Source of the DNA: Elephas maximus indicus
Taxonomy: Eukaryota > Chordata > Mammalia > Proboscidea > Elephantidae
Length of the DNA: 64,000 nucleotides
Direction of reading: 5' to 3'
Assembly (NCBI RefSeq): GCF_024166365.1
Contig: NC_064830.1
Coordinates: 86,484,721 to 86,548,720, forward strand
The stretch's first letter is position 1, and each line of letters starts with the position of its first letter. A model generated the notes under the pieces. The model had not been told where the DNA came from. It was given only the letters and a program-made list of their open reading frames with translations, and did not search any database. The position numbers were made by a program, and so were the translations under genes. Positions 10,051 through 21,339 of this stretch are shown in pieces.

Positions 10051-10274
10051 TTGACTAGTTAGTATACCTATGTTGATGGATCTTTTTAGTGCAGAGCTAA
10101 TTAACATTCTTCTAGCCTATCATAAGCTTGCATAATGCTTGGTATTTACCTGTTTTCTTATTTTATTAACACAAGCACCTCAGAAGATGCAAGAGCTGGA
10201 AATTATGAAGGAAAGGCATAAGTCAGGGAGCCAGCGTTATGGCCACCTTGTGGGTGTCTCTGTTTTGTGGAGGA

Positions 10275-10500
10275 ATGAACAGTGTTTCATAGCGGAAAGT
10301 GCCCAGGCTCTAAGATCTGATACACATGGATTCAGACACTGCCTGGCTGTGTGACATGGGCAAGTTACTAATTTTTCTGGGCCCCTGTTTTCTCATCTTT
10401 ACAATAAAGGCAACATTGGGAATAATAGTGTTGTTATGAGAATGCTGAAACAGTCTGTGTTAGAGTGGTTAGCACTGGGTCTAGCACAGGGAAAGTACCC
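10275..10500 (+). mobile_element. MIR, sense
   Basis: Shows the full MIR order: 'cagacactgcctggctgtgtgacatgggcaagttac', 'ctgttttctcatctttacaataaagg', 'gttgttatgagaatgctg' and 'gttagcactgggtctagcacagg'. Confidence 0.85.
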
Positions 10501-10554
10501 AACAGCTGATAGCTGCTACTATTGCCATGACTATTGAAGGTAACTAGCAGAGGC

Positions 10555-10725
10555 TGAAATGTGCTATCATTAGATTGGAACCACCATGAAGACAGGGATT
10601 GTGAATGCCTTGTTCCCTCCTCTATCTTCAGCATCTATCATAGTACCTGGGATAGGACTATTGTAGATGCTGGATTGGTACTATGATAGATTCATAGTAT
10701 GAATATTCAATAAATATTTTTAACT
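10555..10725 (+). mobile_element. L2 3' end, sense
   Basis: 'gattggaaccaccatgaagacagggattgtgaatgcc' and the terminal 'tattcaataaatatttt' follow the L2 3' end. It contains a local near-repeat of 'catctatcatagtacc' and 'tactatgataga' in inverted orientation. Confidence 0.6.
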
Positions 10726-10775
10726 TATTGCTTGAAAGTTCTATGGGAAAGTTAATTTGTTTACTTCCATTGCAG

Positions 10776-10927
10776 GAATGGTGCTTACATAGACATCCCT
10801 ACTGTGCCCTACTCATATATTTTTTGGCATGAAGAATATTGGCAGGATAAATGGGGTTGGAAAGTCCTAAAACGATATGCTTTTGATGCCTATGTGGGAG
10901 AAAGTGACTTCATTCTGAATGGAAAAG
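10776..10927 (+). CDS. Candidate single coding exon, family unrecognised
   Basis: The block is preceded by a pyrimidine-rich tract ending in CAG (10765-10775), as at a splice acceptor, and followed by GCAAGT (10928-10933), which fits the rarer GC-AG donor class after AAAAG. Between them one frame stays open for 50 codons, opening with a split codon (G at 10776, next codon AAT at 10777). The peptide is rich in aromatics (about 13 of 50 residues are W, Y or F) and includes the stretches VPYSYIFWHEEYW, DKWGW and DAYVGESDF. An in-frame TAA lies upstream at 10753-10755 and TGA downstream at 10936-10938, so it would have to be an internal exon. It is not part of any repeat I recognise; an L2 ends about 50 bp upstream. 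No partner exon is seen in the window, and I cannot name a family. It could be a real exon, a decayed exon or a chance open frame. Confidence 0.33.
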
Positions 10928-11249
10928 GCAAGTGCTGAGGTTGCTGATGTGTGCTGTACCTCGGGCAGGAAGACTGGCCTCGTGGGTGGAGACACTGAGG
11001 CTCCTGGTGGGGATTTAATGGGAATGGTAAAGCCATGAGCAGCAAAGGCTGGTAGATGCAAATGATGCATGTTCCTCAGAGGAAGGATCCCATGGACCAT
11101 AATCAAGTGCATCTTACAGCAACTTATTCAGGCCTTCATTCCACAGCCTTGTGATTCTCCAGTTACCATTGGTAGACACCATGTCCCCTATCACCAAAAC
11201 ATGACAATATCCTGGGAAAAACTTATCTTGGGCCCAAATTGCACATTTT
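10928..11249. other. Non-repetitive flank of the candidate exon
   Basis: No repeat or gene signature recognised. If the upstream exon is real this is its downstream intron. Confidence 0.4.
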
Positions 11250-11350
11250 AGTGGAAAGTGGCCTGGTCTGAGTTTGAATCGTGGCTTTCATTTACTGGTT
11301 GCATGACTTCACTTTCTCCATATTTAACATGAGCAGTTGACTTATTTTAG
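11250..11350 (+). mobile_element. MIR fragment, sense
   Basis: 'aaagtggcctggtctgagtttgaatcgtggc...ttactggttgcatgacttcac' matches the MIR tRNA-like head and core. Confidence 0.6.
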
Positions 11351-11389
11351 CTCTAAATTTCCTTCCATATCTTTTCACCCATCCCTTTA

Positions 11390-11848
11390 CTAGTTTGTTC
11401 ATCAAATATTTATTGAGAACATATATAAGGCATTTTACTATTTGCCTGAAATATGGAGGTTAGCAAGATAGATGCAATTTTGTCTTTGTGGAATGTATTG
11501 TCTAGTAAGATAGATTGACAATTTTTAAAGCAATTGTAATGTTATGTAATAAATACTGTGATTAGAGAAATTGAGTGTACCATGGATGAACATATAAAGC
11601 ATAATATCCTTTAGGGAGATGGGCAGGTCCAAGGAAATCATTTGAGCTGAGAAGAGCTGGTTTAGTAAAGGCACACAGAAAAGATATTCCAATATCTGGT
11701 GCATAGAATGAGAAAATAGAAGGAGACAATATGGTGGTTTGAAGAAAGACAAAGGATTTCAGGAGCAGTGACAGAATATGAGACTGAAGATGCAAAGAGG
11801 AGTTGGATCATCAAGGGTCTTATACTCCATGTTAAAATTCTTCAGTAT
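11390..11848 (-). mobile_element. L2, antisense
   Basis: It starts 'gttcatcaaatatttattgagaac', the reverse complement of the L2 terminus, and continues through 'tgtctagtaagatagattgac' and 'tttagggagatgggcagg...gaagagctgg' in L2 antisense order, ending where the long L1 begins. Confidence 0.7.
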
Positions 11849-12339
11849 TCAATATCCAGAGAGGCAAAGCCAATGTTGTGCTATAGACAGAAACACCATG
11901 ACATCCCTTTACAGCAAAGGTCCAAAAAACTAAATAAAATGAGACAAACATCAATCCTGGAACCCTAAGTGTCAAATGAAGAGATAAAGAACTCAACCAA
12001 GCACTAAATGGAATAATGAACTGACAGAGAACAGAGAGTAAGGAGAGATAGAAGCGGAAGTCCCCTATCAGCTAATGCAGCACAGATTCAGGATATTGGG
12101 CTCCTGTCAAAGACCGGTGGACAGGGATATGGGAAAGCAGCTTCACGGAGCTCCCAGCAGAAGACAGAGCACCCGGTAACCAGCAATACACACTTTTCCA
12201 CCCCCAACTTTCCTCCCCTTGCTCTGCCTCCACTGCTTCCCAGCAGGCCAAGGTTGCTTGGCCAGGAGGTGTCAGCTCCATGCTGCTTGGATTCTTCCCA
12301 CTCACACTGGCCCGATCCTTCAGTGCCATTTCTCTGTTG

Positions 12340-13200
12340 CTGGTGTTGCTTTTTTCAGGTTCTTTTGGTTTCTTCCCTGCCTCTCACCTCTTCTTCCTCC
12401 TTTCTCTGGAACACCTGGCTCTGTGTGCCATCTTTGCTCCTTCTTGACAGGCTGTGAAGCACCTCTTGGCTGGGGAACTGCTTCCTAGTTCTGAGCCACC
12501 ACTCTGGTGCATTCCCTGGGGCCTTTTTTTGTTTGTTTTCTCTGTCTTTTTTCTTTTTAGTTTTTCTTCATCTTTCCATTTCTCGTCTCTCTCTACTCAC
12601 CTTCTTTTCCTGTCTCCTGAATACCTGGCACTGTGTGCCATCTCTGCTCCTTCTAGCCAGGCTATACTGCTCAGCTTGGGAGCCACTCCCCCAGTCTGTG
12701 CAACCTCACAGGTAATCCCCAGAGGCCTTTATTTATTTATTTTCTTTTTATTATTTTTTTCTTTTTTCCTTTTCCTTTTTCTTCATTTCTATTTCCTGTC
12801 TCTCTCTCTCTACTTTCCTTCTTTTTCTGTCTCCTGAATTCCTGGTGCTGTGTGCCATCTTTACCCTTTCTAGACGGGCTCTGTTCACAGTCCAGGGATC
12901 AACTTCCCTGATTGCTGGTGGGATCCTTGGGTGCATTTCTTTTTTTTCTTTCCTTCTTTATTTTTTCCTTCATTTCTCAGTTTCTCATCTCTTTCTACTT
13001 TCTTTCTTTTCCTGTCTCCTGAGTAGTTGTGCTGTGTTCCATCCCTGCCCCTTGTAGACAGCTGTGCCCTGAGACCTGGGAGCCACTTATCCAGTCACTA
13101 GTGGGATCTCTGGGGGCATTTCTTTTATTTATTTTCTCTTCTTTTTTCCTTTTTTGTTTTTCTTCATTTCTCAATTTCTTGTTTCTCCACTCCAATGGCA
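12340..13200 (+). promoter_or_regulatory. L1 5' UTR tandem monomers (old promoter region)
   Basis: At least four imperfect tandem units of about 185-207 bp. Each unit has a pyrimidine-rich stretch (TTTCTTTTTT...TTCATTTCTC), a 'cctgtctcctgaatacctgg' segment, a 'tgtgccatctctgctcc' segment and a closing 'gggatcc.tgggggcattt' segment. Closing segments lie near 12509-12523, 12713-12727, 12920-12934 and 13103-13117. Repeated monomers in a 5' UTR are known as promoter units in rodent L1; a promoter role here is inferred by analogy. The pyrimidine tracts create long but meaningless open frames. Confidence 0.72.
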
Positions 13201-13687
13201 GGCTCCCTTAGAACTTTTTCTTTTTTTGGCTCCTATTTCCGTCTCCCCTCTCTCTTCTTTCCCATACTAAGCTTAGCTCCACACATTACAACACTCCCCC
13301 CCACCTATCTGCACCATGTGCTGAACATTGCACCCTCAAGCAGCACAGGCATGACCTACTGGACCTGCAATGACCCCTGGCTGGCTTTGTTGGTCCCACT
13401 ATGTACCACAAACAACCTATCCCAGCCCCTTCCCTTCAGCTAGATATCACCTGCTGCACAATAGCTGAGCAACCCATTTGACAAGGAGGTGAAAAGTATT
13501 GTGCCCATAGATGAGCAAACAGCAAAGAACACACAGACCACCTGCTCAGACGTAACCAAATAAAACAAAAAAGCAGGGCAAAAGAAAAAAAAAAAAAATC
13601 AAATCTACGATCAATAAATGAAGAAAATAACTACTGAATGTCCTGAAGATAGCAGACAATATCAAAACATATTTTAAAAAGGACAGG

Positions 13688-14371
13688 ATGATTCCAGTAT
13701 GCATCCAAAATAAAACACCAGATGACTTTCCAGTAGAAGAAAAGTCACTGGAACTACCTGGTAGGGAATCCAAATCTCCCATATTCAGAGCTATCCAAGA
13801 GTTGAAGCAAAAAGCAGACAAAAATGAGGAAAAAAATAGAAAAATCAATGGAAAACACAGACAAATTCAGGGAAAATACAGACAAAACAATAGAATAACT
13901 CAGGAAAATAATACAGTAAAAAATGTGAAAATAAATTCACAACTATAAATCATACAAAAATAACAATTAGAAATCCAAAAGATAAGCAACAGGATTTCAG
14001 AAATGGGCAGTGTCATAGAAGGTCAGAAACAATGCAAGACAGGATCAGTAAAATTGAAGAAAAATACTTGCTACTACTTTGTTTGAGGAAATATTAGAAA
14101 AAAGAATGAAGAAAGCATGAGAATTATGTGCGATACAATCAAAAGCAAAAACCTGTGAGTGATCAGAGTTCCAAAACAGGGGGAAAAAACAGAAAACACA
14201 GAGAGGATCATTGAAGAATTGCTGACAGAAAACTTCCTTAATATCATGAAAGATGAGAAGGTGACCATCCAAAAAGCTCAAAGAATCCCATATAGCATAG
14301 ACCCCAAAAGAAAATCACCAAGGCATATCATAATCACAGTGCTAAAACCAAAGACAGAGAAAGAACCCTGA
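13688..14371 (+). pseudogene. L1 ORF1 remnant (RNA-binding chaperone)
   Basis: L1 ORF1 encodes a trimeric RNA-binding protein with a coiled coil, an RRM and a C-terminal domain. Here a Lys/Glu/Gln-rich coiled-coil-like section is open at 13688-13948. A second open piece at 14159-14371 carries the RRM-to-CTD signature (RVPKQGEKTENTERIIEEL, then AQRIPYSIDPKRKSPRHIII). The two are in different frames with stops between them, so the gene is broken by indels. No full-length product is possible. Confidence 0.82.
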
Positions 14372-15119
14372 GAGCGGCTCAAGAAAAATGAAAAGTCACA
14401 TACAGAGGGGAAAAGATAAGACTAAACTCTGATTACTCGACAGAAATCATGCAGGCAAGAAGGCAATGGGATGATGTATACAAAACCTCGAAAGAGAAAA
14501 ACATTGCCAACCAAGAATAATATATTCTGGAAAACTCTCATTCAAATATGATGGTGAAATTAGGGCATTTTCAGATAAACAGAAATTAAGGGAATATGTA
14601 AAAGCTAAACCAAGTTTCCAAAAAATATTAAAGGGAGTCCTTCAGTTTGAGAGCAAACAACAACAACAACAGCCTGAATCTAGGATGCAAGATCACACCA
14701 GTCAGATACCAACCTAGGAAATGAACTCTCAAGGACTATTCAAAACCAAAAGATCTACAACAGGGAACCAGAGGGGTTAATCTATAAATGAGAACAATGT
14801 CAAAACAATAAAAGAGGGAATAAACGGTGTAGGTATGGAACCTTCTAATGGAGACGAAGGTAAGACAATACCAAGTAATAATAGACTGGTTCAAACCTAG
14901 GAATATAAGGGTAAGCTTCAAGGTAACCACAAAGAAAGTTAGCAAGCCTACTCATCAAAATAAAGAAGAAAAACTTGAAGCCTCAGTAAAAAGAAAATCT
15001 ACAAAAACAAAAGAAATGAAAAAGAAAATCCACAAACAAAGGAATTCAGCACAGGAGAGTAAGAGGAACAAAGAAAACGCCTGCACCACAAAAAAAACCA
15101 CTACAAAATGGCAGTAATA

Positions 15120-18016
15120 AACTCATACCCATCAATAACTAAGCTGAACGTAAATGGCCTAAATGTACCCATAGAGAGACACAGAGTGAAAGAATGGATG
15201 AAAAAATAGGATCCATCAATATCTGTCTACAAGAGACACACCTTAGAAACAAAGACATAAATTATTAAAAATCAAAGGATTGAAAAAATATATCAAGCAA
15301 ATAGCTACCCAAAAAGAGCAGGAGTGGCAATACTAATTTCAGAAAAACACACTTTAAAACAAAATCCACCATGAAAGACAAAGAAGGGCACTCTATAATG
15401 ATTAAAGGGACAATCCATCATGAAGCCTTAACCATAATAAACATCTATGCACCCAATGACAGGGCTCCAAAATACATAAAACAAACTCTAACAGCACTGA
15501 AAAGAGAAATTGACAGTTCCAAAATAATAGTAGGAGAATTCAACACACCACTCTCAGTAAAGGATGGAACATCTAGAAAGAAACTCGACAAAGATACAGA
15601 AGACCTAAAGAGCATAATCAGCCAACTTGACCTCATAGACATGTATAGAACACTCCACCCAATAGCTGCAAAGTACCCACTCTTTTCCAAAGCACATGGA
15701 ACATTCTCCAGAACAGACACATCTTAGGTCACAAATAAACCCTCAATAACATCCAAGACATTGAGATAATACAACTTATCTTCTCTGATCACAATGCCAT
15801 CAAAGTAGAAATTAACAACAGGAAGAGCAAGGGGAAAAAAAATTCAATTACATAAAAACCGAATAACACCCTGTTTAGAAACCACCAGGTAATAGAAGAA
15901 ATCTAAGATGGAATAAAAAAATTCCTTGAATCAAGCAAGAATGAAAACACATCATACCAAAACCTTTGGGGCACAGCAAAAGCAGTGCTCAGAGGTCAAT
16001 TTATAGCAATAGATGTACACATCAAAAAATAAGAAAGGGACAAAATCAAAACATTAGCTACACAACTCAAACAAATAGAAGGAGAACAGCAAAGGATGCC
16101 CACAGCCACCAAAAGAAAGGATATAATAAAGATCAGAGCCGAAAAAAATAAAGAATGGAAAAACAATAGAAAGAATCAACAAAACCAGAAGTTGGTTCTT
16201 TGAAAGGATCAAAAAATCAACAAACCACTGACCAAATTGACAAAAGAAAAACAAGAGAGGATAGAATAACCCAAATAAGAAATGAAATGGGGGCCATTAC
16301 AACAGACCCAACTGAAATAAAAAGGATCATAAGAAAGTATTATATGAAAAACCATACTCCAACAAATTTGAAAACCTAGAGGAAATGGACAAATTTCTAG
16401 AAACACACTACCTACCCAAACTAATACAAAATGACATTGAAAATCTGAACAGACCCATAACAATGGTAGAGATTGAAAAGGCAATTAAAAAAAAAAACTC
16501 CCAACAACAACCAAAAAAAAGACCGTGGTCCAGGTGGCTTCACTGGAGAATTCTACCGAACATTCAGAGAAGAGCTTACACCAGTACTACTCAAACTATT
16601 TCAGAACTTAGAAAAGGAAAGGACACTTCCAAATTTATTCTATGAAGCTAGCATAACACTGATACCGAAACCAGGCAATGACACCACAAAAAAAGAAAAT
16701 TACAGACCAATATCTCTCATGAATATAGATGAAAAAATTATCAACAAAATTCTAGTCAATAGAATTCAGCATCATATCAGAAAAATAATACACCACAACC
16801 AAGTAAGATTCATACTAGGTATACAAGAATGGTTCAACATTAGAAAATCAATCAACTTAATCCACTACATAAATAAAAGGATCACAGGATCATCTCAATC
16901 AATGCAGAAAAGTCATTCGACAAAGTCCAACACCCGTTCCTGATAAAAACTCTCAATAAAATAGGTATAAAAGGGACATTCCTCAACATAATAAAAGGTA
17001 TCTGTAGAAAACCAACAGCCAACATCACTCTTAATGAAGAGAGGCTGGAAACCTTCCCCTTGAAAACAGGAATAAGACAAAGATGCCATTTATACCACCA
17101 TTCCTATTTAATATTGTGCTGAAAGTCCTAGCTAGATCAATAAAGCAAGAAAAAGAAATAAAGACATCCAGATTGGTAAGGAAGAAGTAAAACTGTCCCT
17201 AGTTGTGGATGAATCGACTGGATGGCAGTGGGTGGGTAGTTGTGGATGATATGATACTGGGATCTTTTAAAAATTAAACACTTATGCTCATCAAAAGACT
17301 TCACCAAAAGAGTAAAGAGAGAACCTACGGACTGGGAAAAAATTTTTGGATATTACAAATTTGACAAAGGCCTAACATCTAAACTCTATAGAAAACTCCA
17401 ACCCCTCTACAACAAAAAGGACAACCCAATTAAAAAAAGGGCAAAGGAAATGAACAGACACTTCACCAAAGAAGATATCCAAGTGGCTAACAGACACATG
17501 AGGAAATGCTTGCAATCACTAGCCATTAGAGAAATGCAAATGCAAACCACAATGAGATACAATCTCGTCCTAGCATTACCAGCAGGAATCAAAAAAACAG
17601 GAAATAACAAATGTTGGAGAAGCTGGAACTCTTATGTACTGCTGGTGGGAATGCAAAATGGTACAAACATTTCATAAAGTGAAATGGCACTTCCTTAGAA
17701 AGCTAGAAATAGAAATACCATATGATCCTGAAATCCTAGAGAAATACGAGCCATCACACGAATAGACATAGGCGTGCCCATGTTTATTGCAGCATTGTTC
17801 ACAATAGCAAAAAGATGGAAACAACCTAGATGCTCATCAACAGATGAATGGATAAACAAACTATGGTACATACACACAGTGGAGAACTATGCAATGATAA
17901 ACAACAATGATGAATCTGTGAAGCATTTCACAACATGGATGAATCTGAAGGGCATTATGCTGAGTGAAATAAGTCAACCACAAAAGGACAAATATTGTAT
18001 GAGACCACTACTATAA
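15120..18016 (+). pseudogene. L1 ORF2 remnant (endonuclease/reverse transcriptase)
   Basis: ORF2 encodes an AP-like endonuclease, a reverse transcriptase and a Cys-rich C-terminus. The endonuclease section is open at 15371-15727 (INIYAPN motif, with FNTPLS where the usual motif has DFNTPLS). The RT N-terminal section is open at 16473-16943 (the motif near [13 protein letters not shown], then [15 protein letters not shown]). The RT catalytic motif near 17200 is disrupted by a 24-bp SINE insertion with duplicated target. About 1.5 kb is deleted near 17262, then the C-terminal part resumes (17450-17677, and 17774-18016 with STDEWINKLWYIHT), ending in a stop at 18016. Many frameshifts; inactive. 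Confidence 0.87.
17213..17236 (+). mobile_element. 24-bp AfroSINE 3'-end micro-insertion
   Basis: The insert ATCGACTGGATGGCAGTGGG plus four bases is an AfroSINE tail. It is flanked by the 13-bp repeat TAGTTGTGGATGA at 17200-17212 and 17237-17249, which is L1 sequence. It is an extreme 5'-truncated retroinsertion placed where ORF2 encodes its catalytic aspartates. Confidence 0.85.
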
Positions 18017-19008
18017 AAACTCATGAAAAGGTTTACACACAAAAAGAAACAACCTTTGATGGTTACGAGGGAAAGGAGGGGTGGGGTGGGAATGGAAAAA
18101 CACTAAATAGACAATAGATAAGTGGTAACTTTGGTGAAGGGTAAGACAATACACAATACTGGGGAAGCCAGCACAACTTGGACAAGGCAAGGTCATGGAA
18201 GCTCGATAGACACATCCAGTCTCCCTGAGGGACCGAATTACTAGGCTGAGGGCTATGGGGACCATGGTCTTGGGGAACATCTAGCTCAATTGGCATACAG
18301 AGTTTATAAAGAAAATGTTCTACATTCTACTTTGGTGAGTAGCGTCTGGGGTCTTAAAAGCCTGTGAGTGGCCATTGAAGATACTCCAATGGTCTCATCC
18401 CTTCGGGAGCAAGGGAGAATGAAGAAAACTAAAGATAGAAGGGAAAGATTAGTCCAAGGGAACAATGGACCACATCTACCACGGCCTCCACTGGACTGAG
18501 TCCAGTACAACTAGATGGTGCCCAGCTACCACCACTGACTACTCTAACAGGGATCACAATAGACGGTCCCAAACAGAGCTGGAGAAAAATGTAGAACAAA
18601 ATTCTAACTCACAAAAAAAGACCAGACTTACTGGCCTGACAGAAACTGGAGAAACCCCAAAAGTATGGTCCCTGGACACCCTTTTCGCTCAGTAACGAAG
18701 TCACTCCTGAAGTTCATCCTTCATCCAAAGATTAGACAGCCCCATAAAACAAAACCAGATTAAAAGGCCACACCAGCCCAGGGGCAGACTAGAAGGCAAG
18801 AGGGAACAGGAAAGCTGATAATAGGGAACCTGAGGTCAAGAAGGGAGAGTGTTAACCTGTCATGGGGTTTTTAACCAATGTCATAAAACAATGTGTGTAC
18901 TAACTGTTTAATGAGAAGCTAGTTTGTTCTGTAAATCTTTATCTAAAATACAATAAAATGATAAATAAAAAGAAAAAAAAGTGCAATTAAAAAAAAATCA
19001 ACATCCAG

Positions 19009-19499
19009 GTCCCAATTTATTGCCAGTTCAGCCACTCTTCATCCAATGGTTCTTATACCTACTGCGTCAGAGATGTAAGCCTACCCCATTACTAAAACCC
19101 AGTGTCTTTCGTGCTCTCTCTTTCCTCCAATGTCTTTGGCAACTGCTGTGTCTGGGCTTAGTCCAGCTCTCCTGGCAGAAGGCAGAAACACACACATCTT
19201 CCAGCCTGGGCTCAGAGCATGCCTTCTTCCTTTCAGAGAGAATTGCTGCTTGAGACATCTAATTTTACAGATCACGGTTTTGGAGAAGAAAATGTCACCC
19301 CAAAAGTAAGGGGGAAATTACTCACTTCTGGAGAGATGGAAATATCGAGACGGATGGGTCAGGCCATATTCTGGATTCCTGAGCAGCTCAGGCAGAGCTA
19401 GGAAATCCAGTACCTTCTCCGCTCCCACCTGTCTCAAGGCAGTACTGATTTGGAAGTTGGCAAACACGCCACTGGCATCTCTCTCACCTCCAAGCCATT
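19009..19499. other. Non-repetitive stretch, no gene seen
   Basis: No recognised repeat. Open frames of 60-90 codons overlap on both strands and have no family resemblance. Confidence 0.45.
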
Positions 19500-19739
19500 T
19501 CTCCCACATTTCCTCTGGCCATTCTTCCTCACTTTGCCTAGACAACTCCCACAAATTCTTCAGCCTAAATGTCACTTCCCTGGAACCTTCCCTGACCCTA
19601 AGAGTGGGTTATTAAAATACTGATCACAGTGTCTTGTATTTTTCTTGTTTTACTTGTTTTATGTGCCTCTCCTACCAGTCTAAATACTCATGAGGGCAAG
19701 GTCCTTTTATATTTTATCTTTTTCCCCAGTACCTAGCAT

Positions 19740-19966
19740 AAGAAAAACAAAAACGAACAAGCCAGCTGCTGTCAAGTCATTTCTGACTCATGACAACTTC
19801 ATGTGTGTCATCAGAGTAGAAGTATGCTCCATAGGGTTTTCGATGGCTTATTTTTTGGAAGTAGATTGCCAGGCTTTTGTTCCGAGGTGTCTCTGGCTGG
19901 AATTGAACCACTAACTTTTCAGTTAGCAGCTAAGCACATTAACCATTTGCACCACTCTGGGACTCC
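19740..19966 (-). mobile_element. AfroSINE, long variant
   Basis: Antisense copy from 'gctgctgtcaagtcatttctgactc' through 'gaagtagattgccaggcttttg' to 'tttgcaccactctgggactcc'. It is flanked by AGTACCTAGCA and AGTACCTCGCA, which looks like a target duplication within L2. Confidence 0.88.
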
Positions 19967-20004
19967 TAGTACCTCGCACAACACCTGGCAAATAGATTTA
20001 AAAA

Positions 20005-20199
20005 CATAAAAGCTAAGCAGGTTGCTGTCAAGTTGATTCCAACTCATGGTGACCCCATGTGTTGCAGAATAGAACTGTGCTCCAGAGGATTTTTAAGGCT
20101 GTAATCTTTTGGAAGATTCCAGACTTCTGGGTGGTTTAGCACAGCCAAGTTTTCTGTTAGTAGTCAAGCATTTAACTTTTTGCACCACCTAGGGACTCA
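20005..20199 (-). mobile_element. AfroSINE, long variant
   Basis: Antisense copy from 'gcaggttgctgtcaagttgattcc' to 'tttgcaccacctagggactc', with the 'gtaatcttttggaagattcc' middle segment. It inserts into the same L2 as its neighbour. Confidence 0.87.
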
Positions 20200-20723
20200 C
20201 GGCATTTAGAAAGTGCTTAGTAACTTTCTGTTGATGGAATGGATGCATGAATAAATGAATGAATGAATTCCAGGGGCTGACAGTCTCTCCTTTTAAGCAA
20301 TTCCACTAAATTGTCCTCACTTTTTAAGAGCCATTCTCCAGAAAAATAAAACATCAGGGCTGGAAGGGACCTTACAGTAATAAGCCAGTGATTTTCAAGT
20401 TTGTTTGATGAGAATGCTTTCTTAGGGAGGAAGAACCTGTCTGTATCTTTGTATACGTGATGGAAGAGGGAGAATGTGTAGTTTCTGAAGTAGGGTGGGG
20501 GGTGGGGAATTACAGGTAGTTCAAGCTTCCTCCTGCAGGATCCTTGCAGCCTGCATGTCACACCGAGGAGAAATTAAGAGATGAGAAATTCTGGAGTGTT
20601 CTGGCCTTCCATGGGGCCTTGAAGCCCTAACACATAACTGCCAGATGAACTGCCAAATGGTTTCTGCTTGACCACCTTTCTTGGTGATAAACTGCATACG
20701 TTCCAAAGCAACGCATCACTTAG

Positions 20724-20953
20724 ACCAGGGCTTCTCAGCTTCAGTATGATTCACGCTTTGGGCCAGGTAATTCTTTGTTGTGTGTGTGTGTGTGTGTTGG
20801 AGGGAGGGGTGCTGTCCTGTCCATTGTAGAGGGTTTAGTCTTTACTTTCTAATGCTAGCAGCACTCCTCCCAGTTGTGTCAGTTAGAAATATCTTCAGAT
20901 GCCGAATGTCTCCTGGGAAACAAAATCGTTGCACTCAGTTGAGAAACACTGGT
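20724..20953 (+). mobile_element. hAT-type MER element with internal GT run
   Basis: Begins 'ccagggcttctcagcttc' and ends 'agttgagaaacactgg', inverse ends typical of MER/Charlie non-autonomous hAT elements. The interior ('ggaggggtgctgtcctgtccattgtag', 'aatgtctcctgggaaacaaaatcg') fits the same family. A (GT)n run occupies about 20777-20797. Confidence 0.7.
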
Positions 20954-21054
20954 CTAGCCATATCTCACCAATAAAATGTGGGAATCATTGTAGAGAACGT
21001 TTATTCATTTTGTTCATTGGGGATCCATTTTCTGTTCCTTTAGTGAAAAAGAAG

Positions 21055-21215
21055 ATCTGGTGGCACAGTGGTTAAGAACTGGGCTACCAACCAAAAGGCT
21101 GGCAGTTTGAATACACAAGGTCCTCCTTAGAAACCCTATGGGGCGGTTCTACTCTGTCCTATAGGGTCGCTATGAGTCAGAATTGACTCAGCTGCAATGG
21201 GTTTGGTTTGGTTTT
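21055..21215 (+). mobile_element. AfroSINE, short form
   Basis: Runs from 'ctggtggcacagtggttaag' through 'ggcagtttgaatac' and 'ccctatggggcggttctactctg' to 'ctatgagtcagaattgactc' and the GGTTTGGTTTGG end. Confidence 0.92.
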
Positions 21216-21339
21216 AGAAAAAAACAGCATCATTCTGATTTTCCTTGTGGAACCATTTCTCTTCCACCCTCATCAGTACATTTGATTAAATGGAGTTGAC
21301 TACATGAAGACTTCTGAAAACTTTGTTTAAATATTAGGG

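Larger units (their letters stand above)
11860..18998 (+). mobile_element. Nearly full-length L1, sense
   Basis: It has a 5' UTR (about 11860-13680) with tandem monomers, ORF1 remnant (13688-14371), an inter-ORF region (14372-15120), ORF2 remnant (15120-18016), a 3' UTR (18017-18965) and an A-rich end to about 18998. TCAATATCCAG at 11849-11859 and TCAACATCCAG at 18998-19008 may be the target duplication (10 of 11 bases), but the L2 on the left does not clearly resume on the right, so the exact 5' end is uncertain. About 1.5 kb of ORF2 is missing at about 17262, between reverse transcriptase and the C-terminus. It is inactive. Confidence 0.9.
19500..20272 (+). mobile_element. L2 3' end, sense, split by two SINEs
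   Basis: L2 pieces lie at about 19500-19739 ('tcctcactttgcctagacaactccc...aaatgtcacttccctggaaccttccctgaccc', then 'cccagtacctagca'), 19967-20004 ('acacctggcaaatag') and 20200-20272 (TGAATGAATGAATG terminus). Antisense AfroSINEs fill the gaps. Confidence 0.75.

Noticed and set aside
12219-13211. Stacked Phe/Ser/Leu-rich open frames suggesting membrane proteins
   Set aside because: They arise from pyrimidine tracts in the L1 5' UTR monomers; frames shift from monomer to monomer.
11849-19008. Target duplication for the long L1 (TCAATATCCAG / TCAACATCCAG) as certain
   Set aside because: 10 of 11 bases match, but the interrupted L2 does not obviously resume on the right, so the 5' boundary remains provisional.
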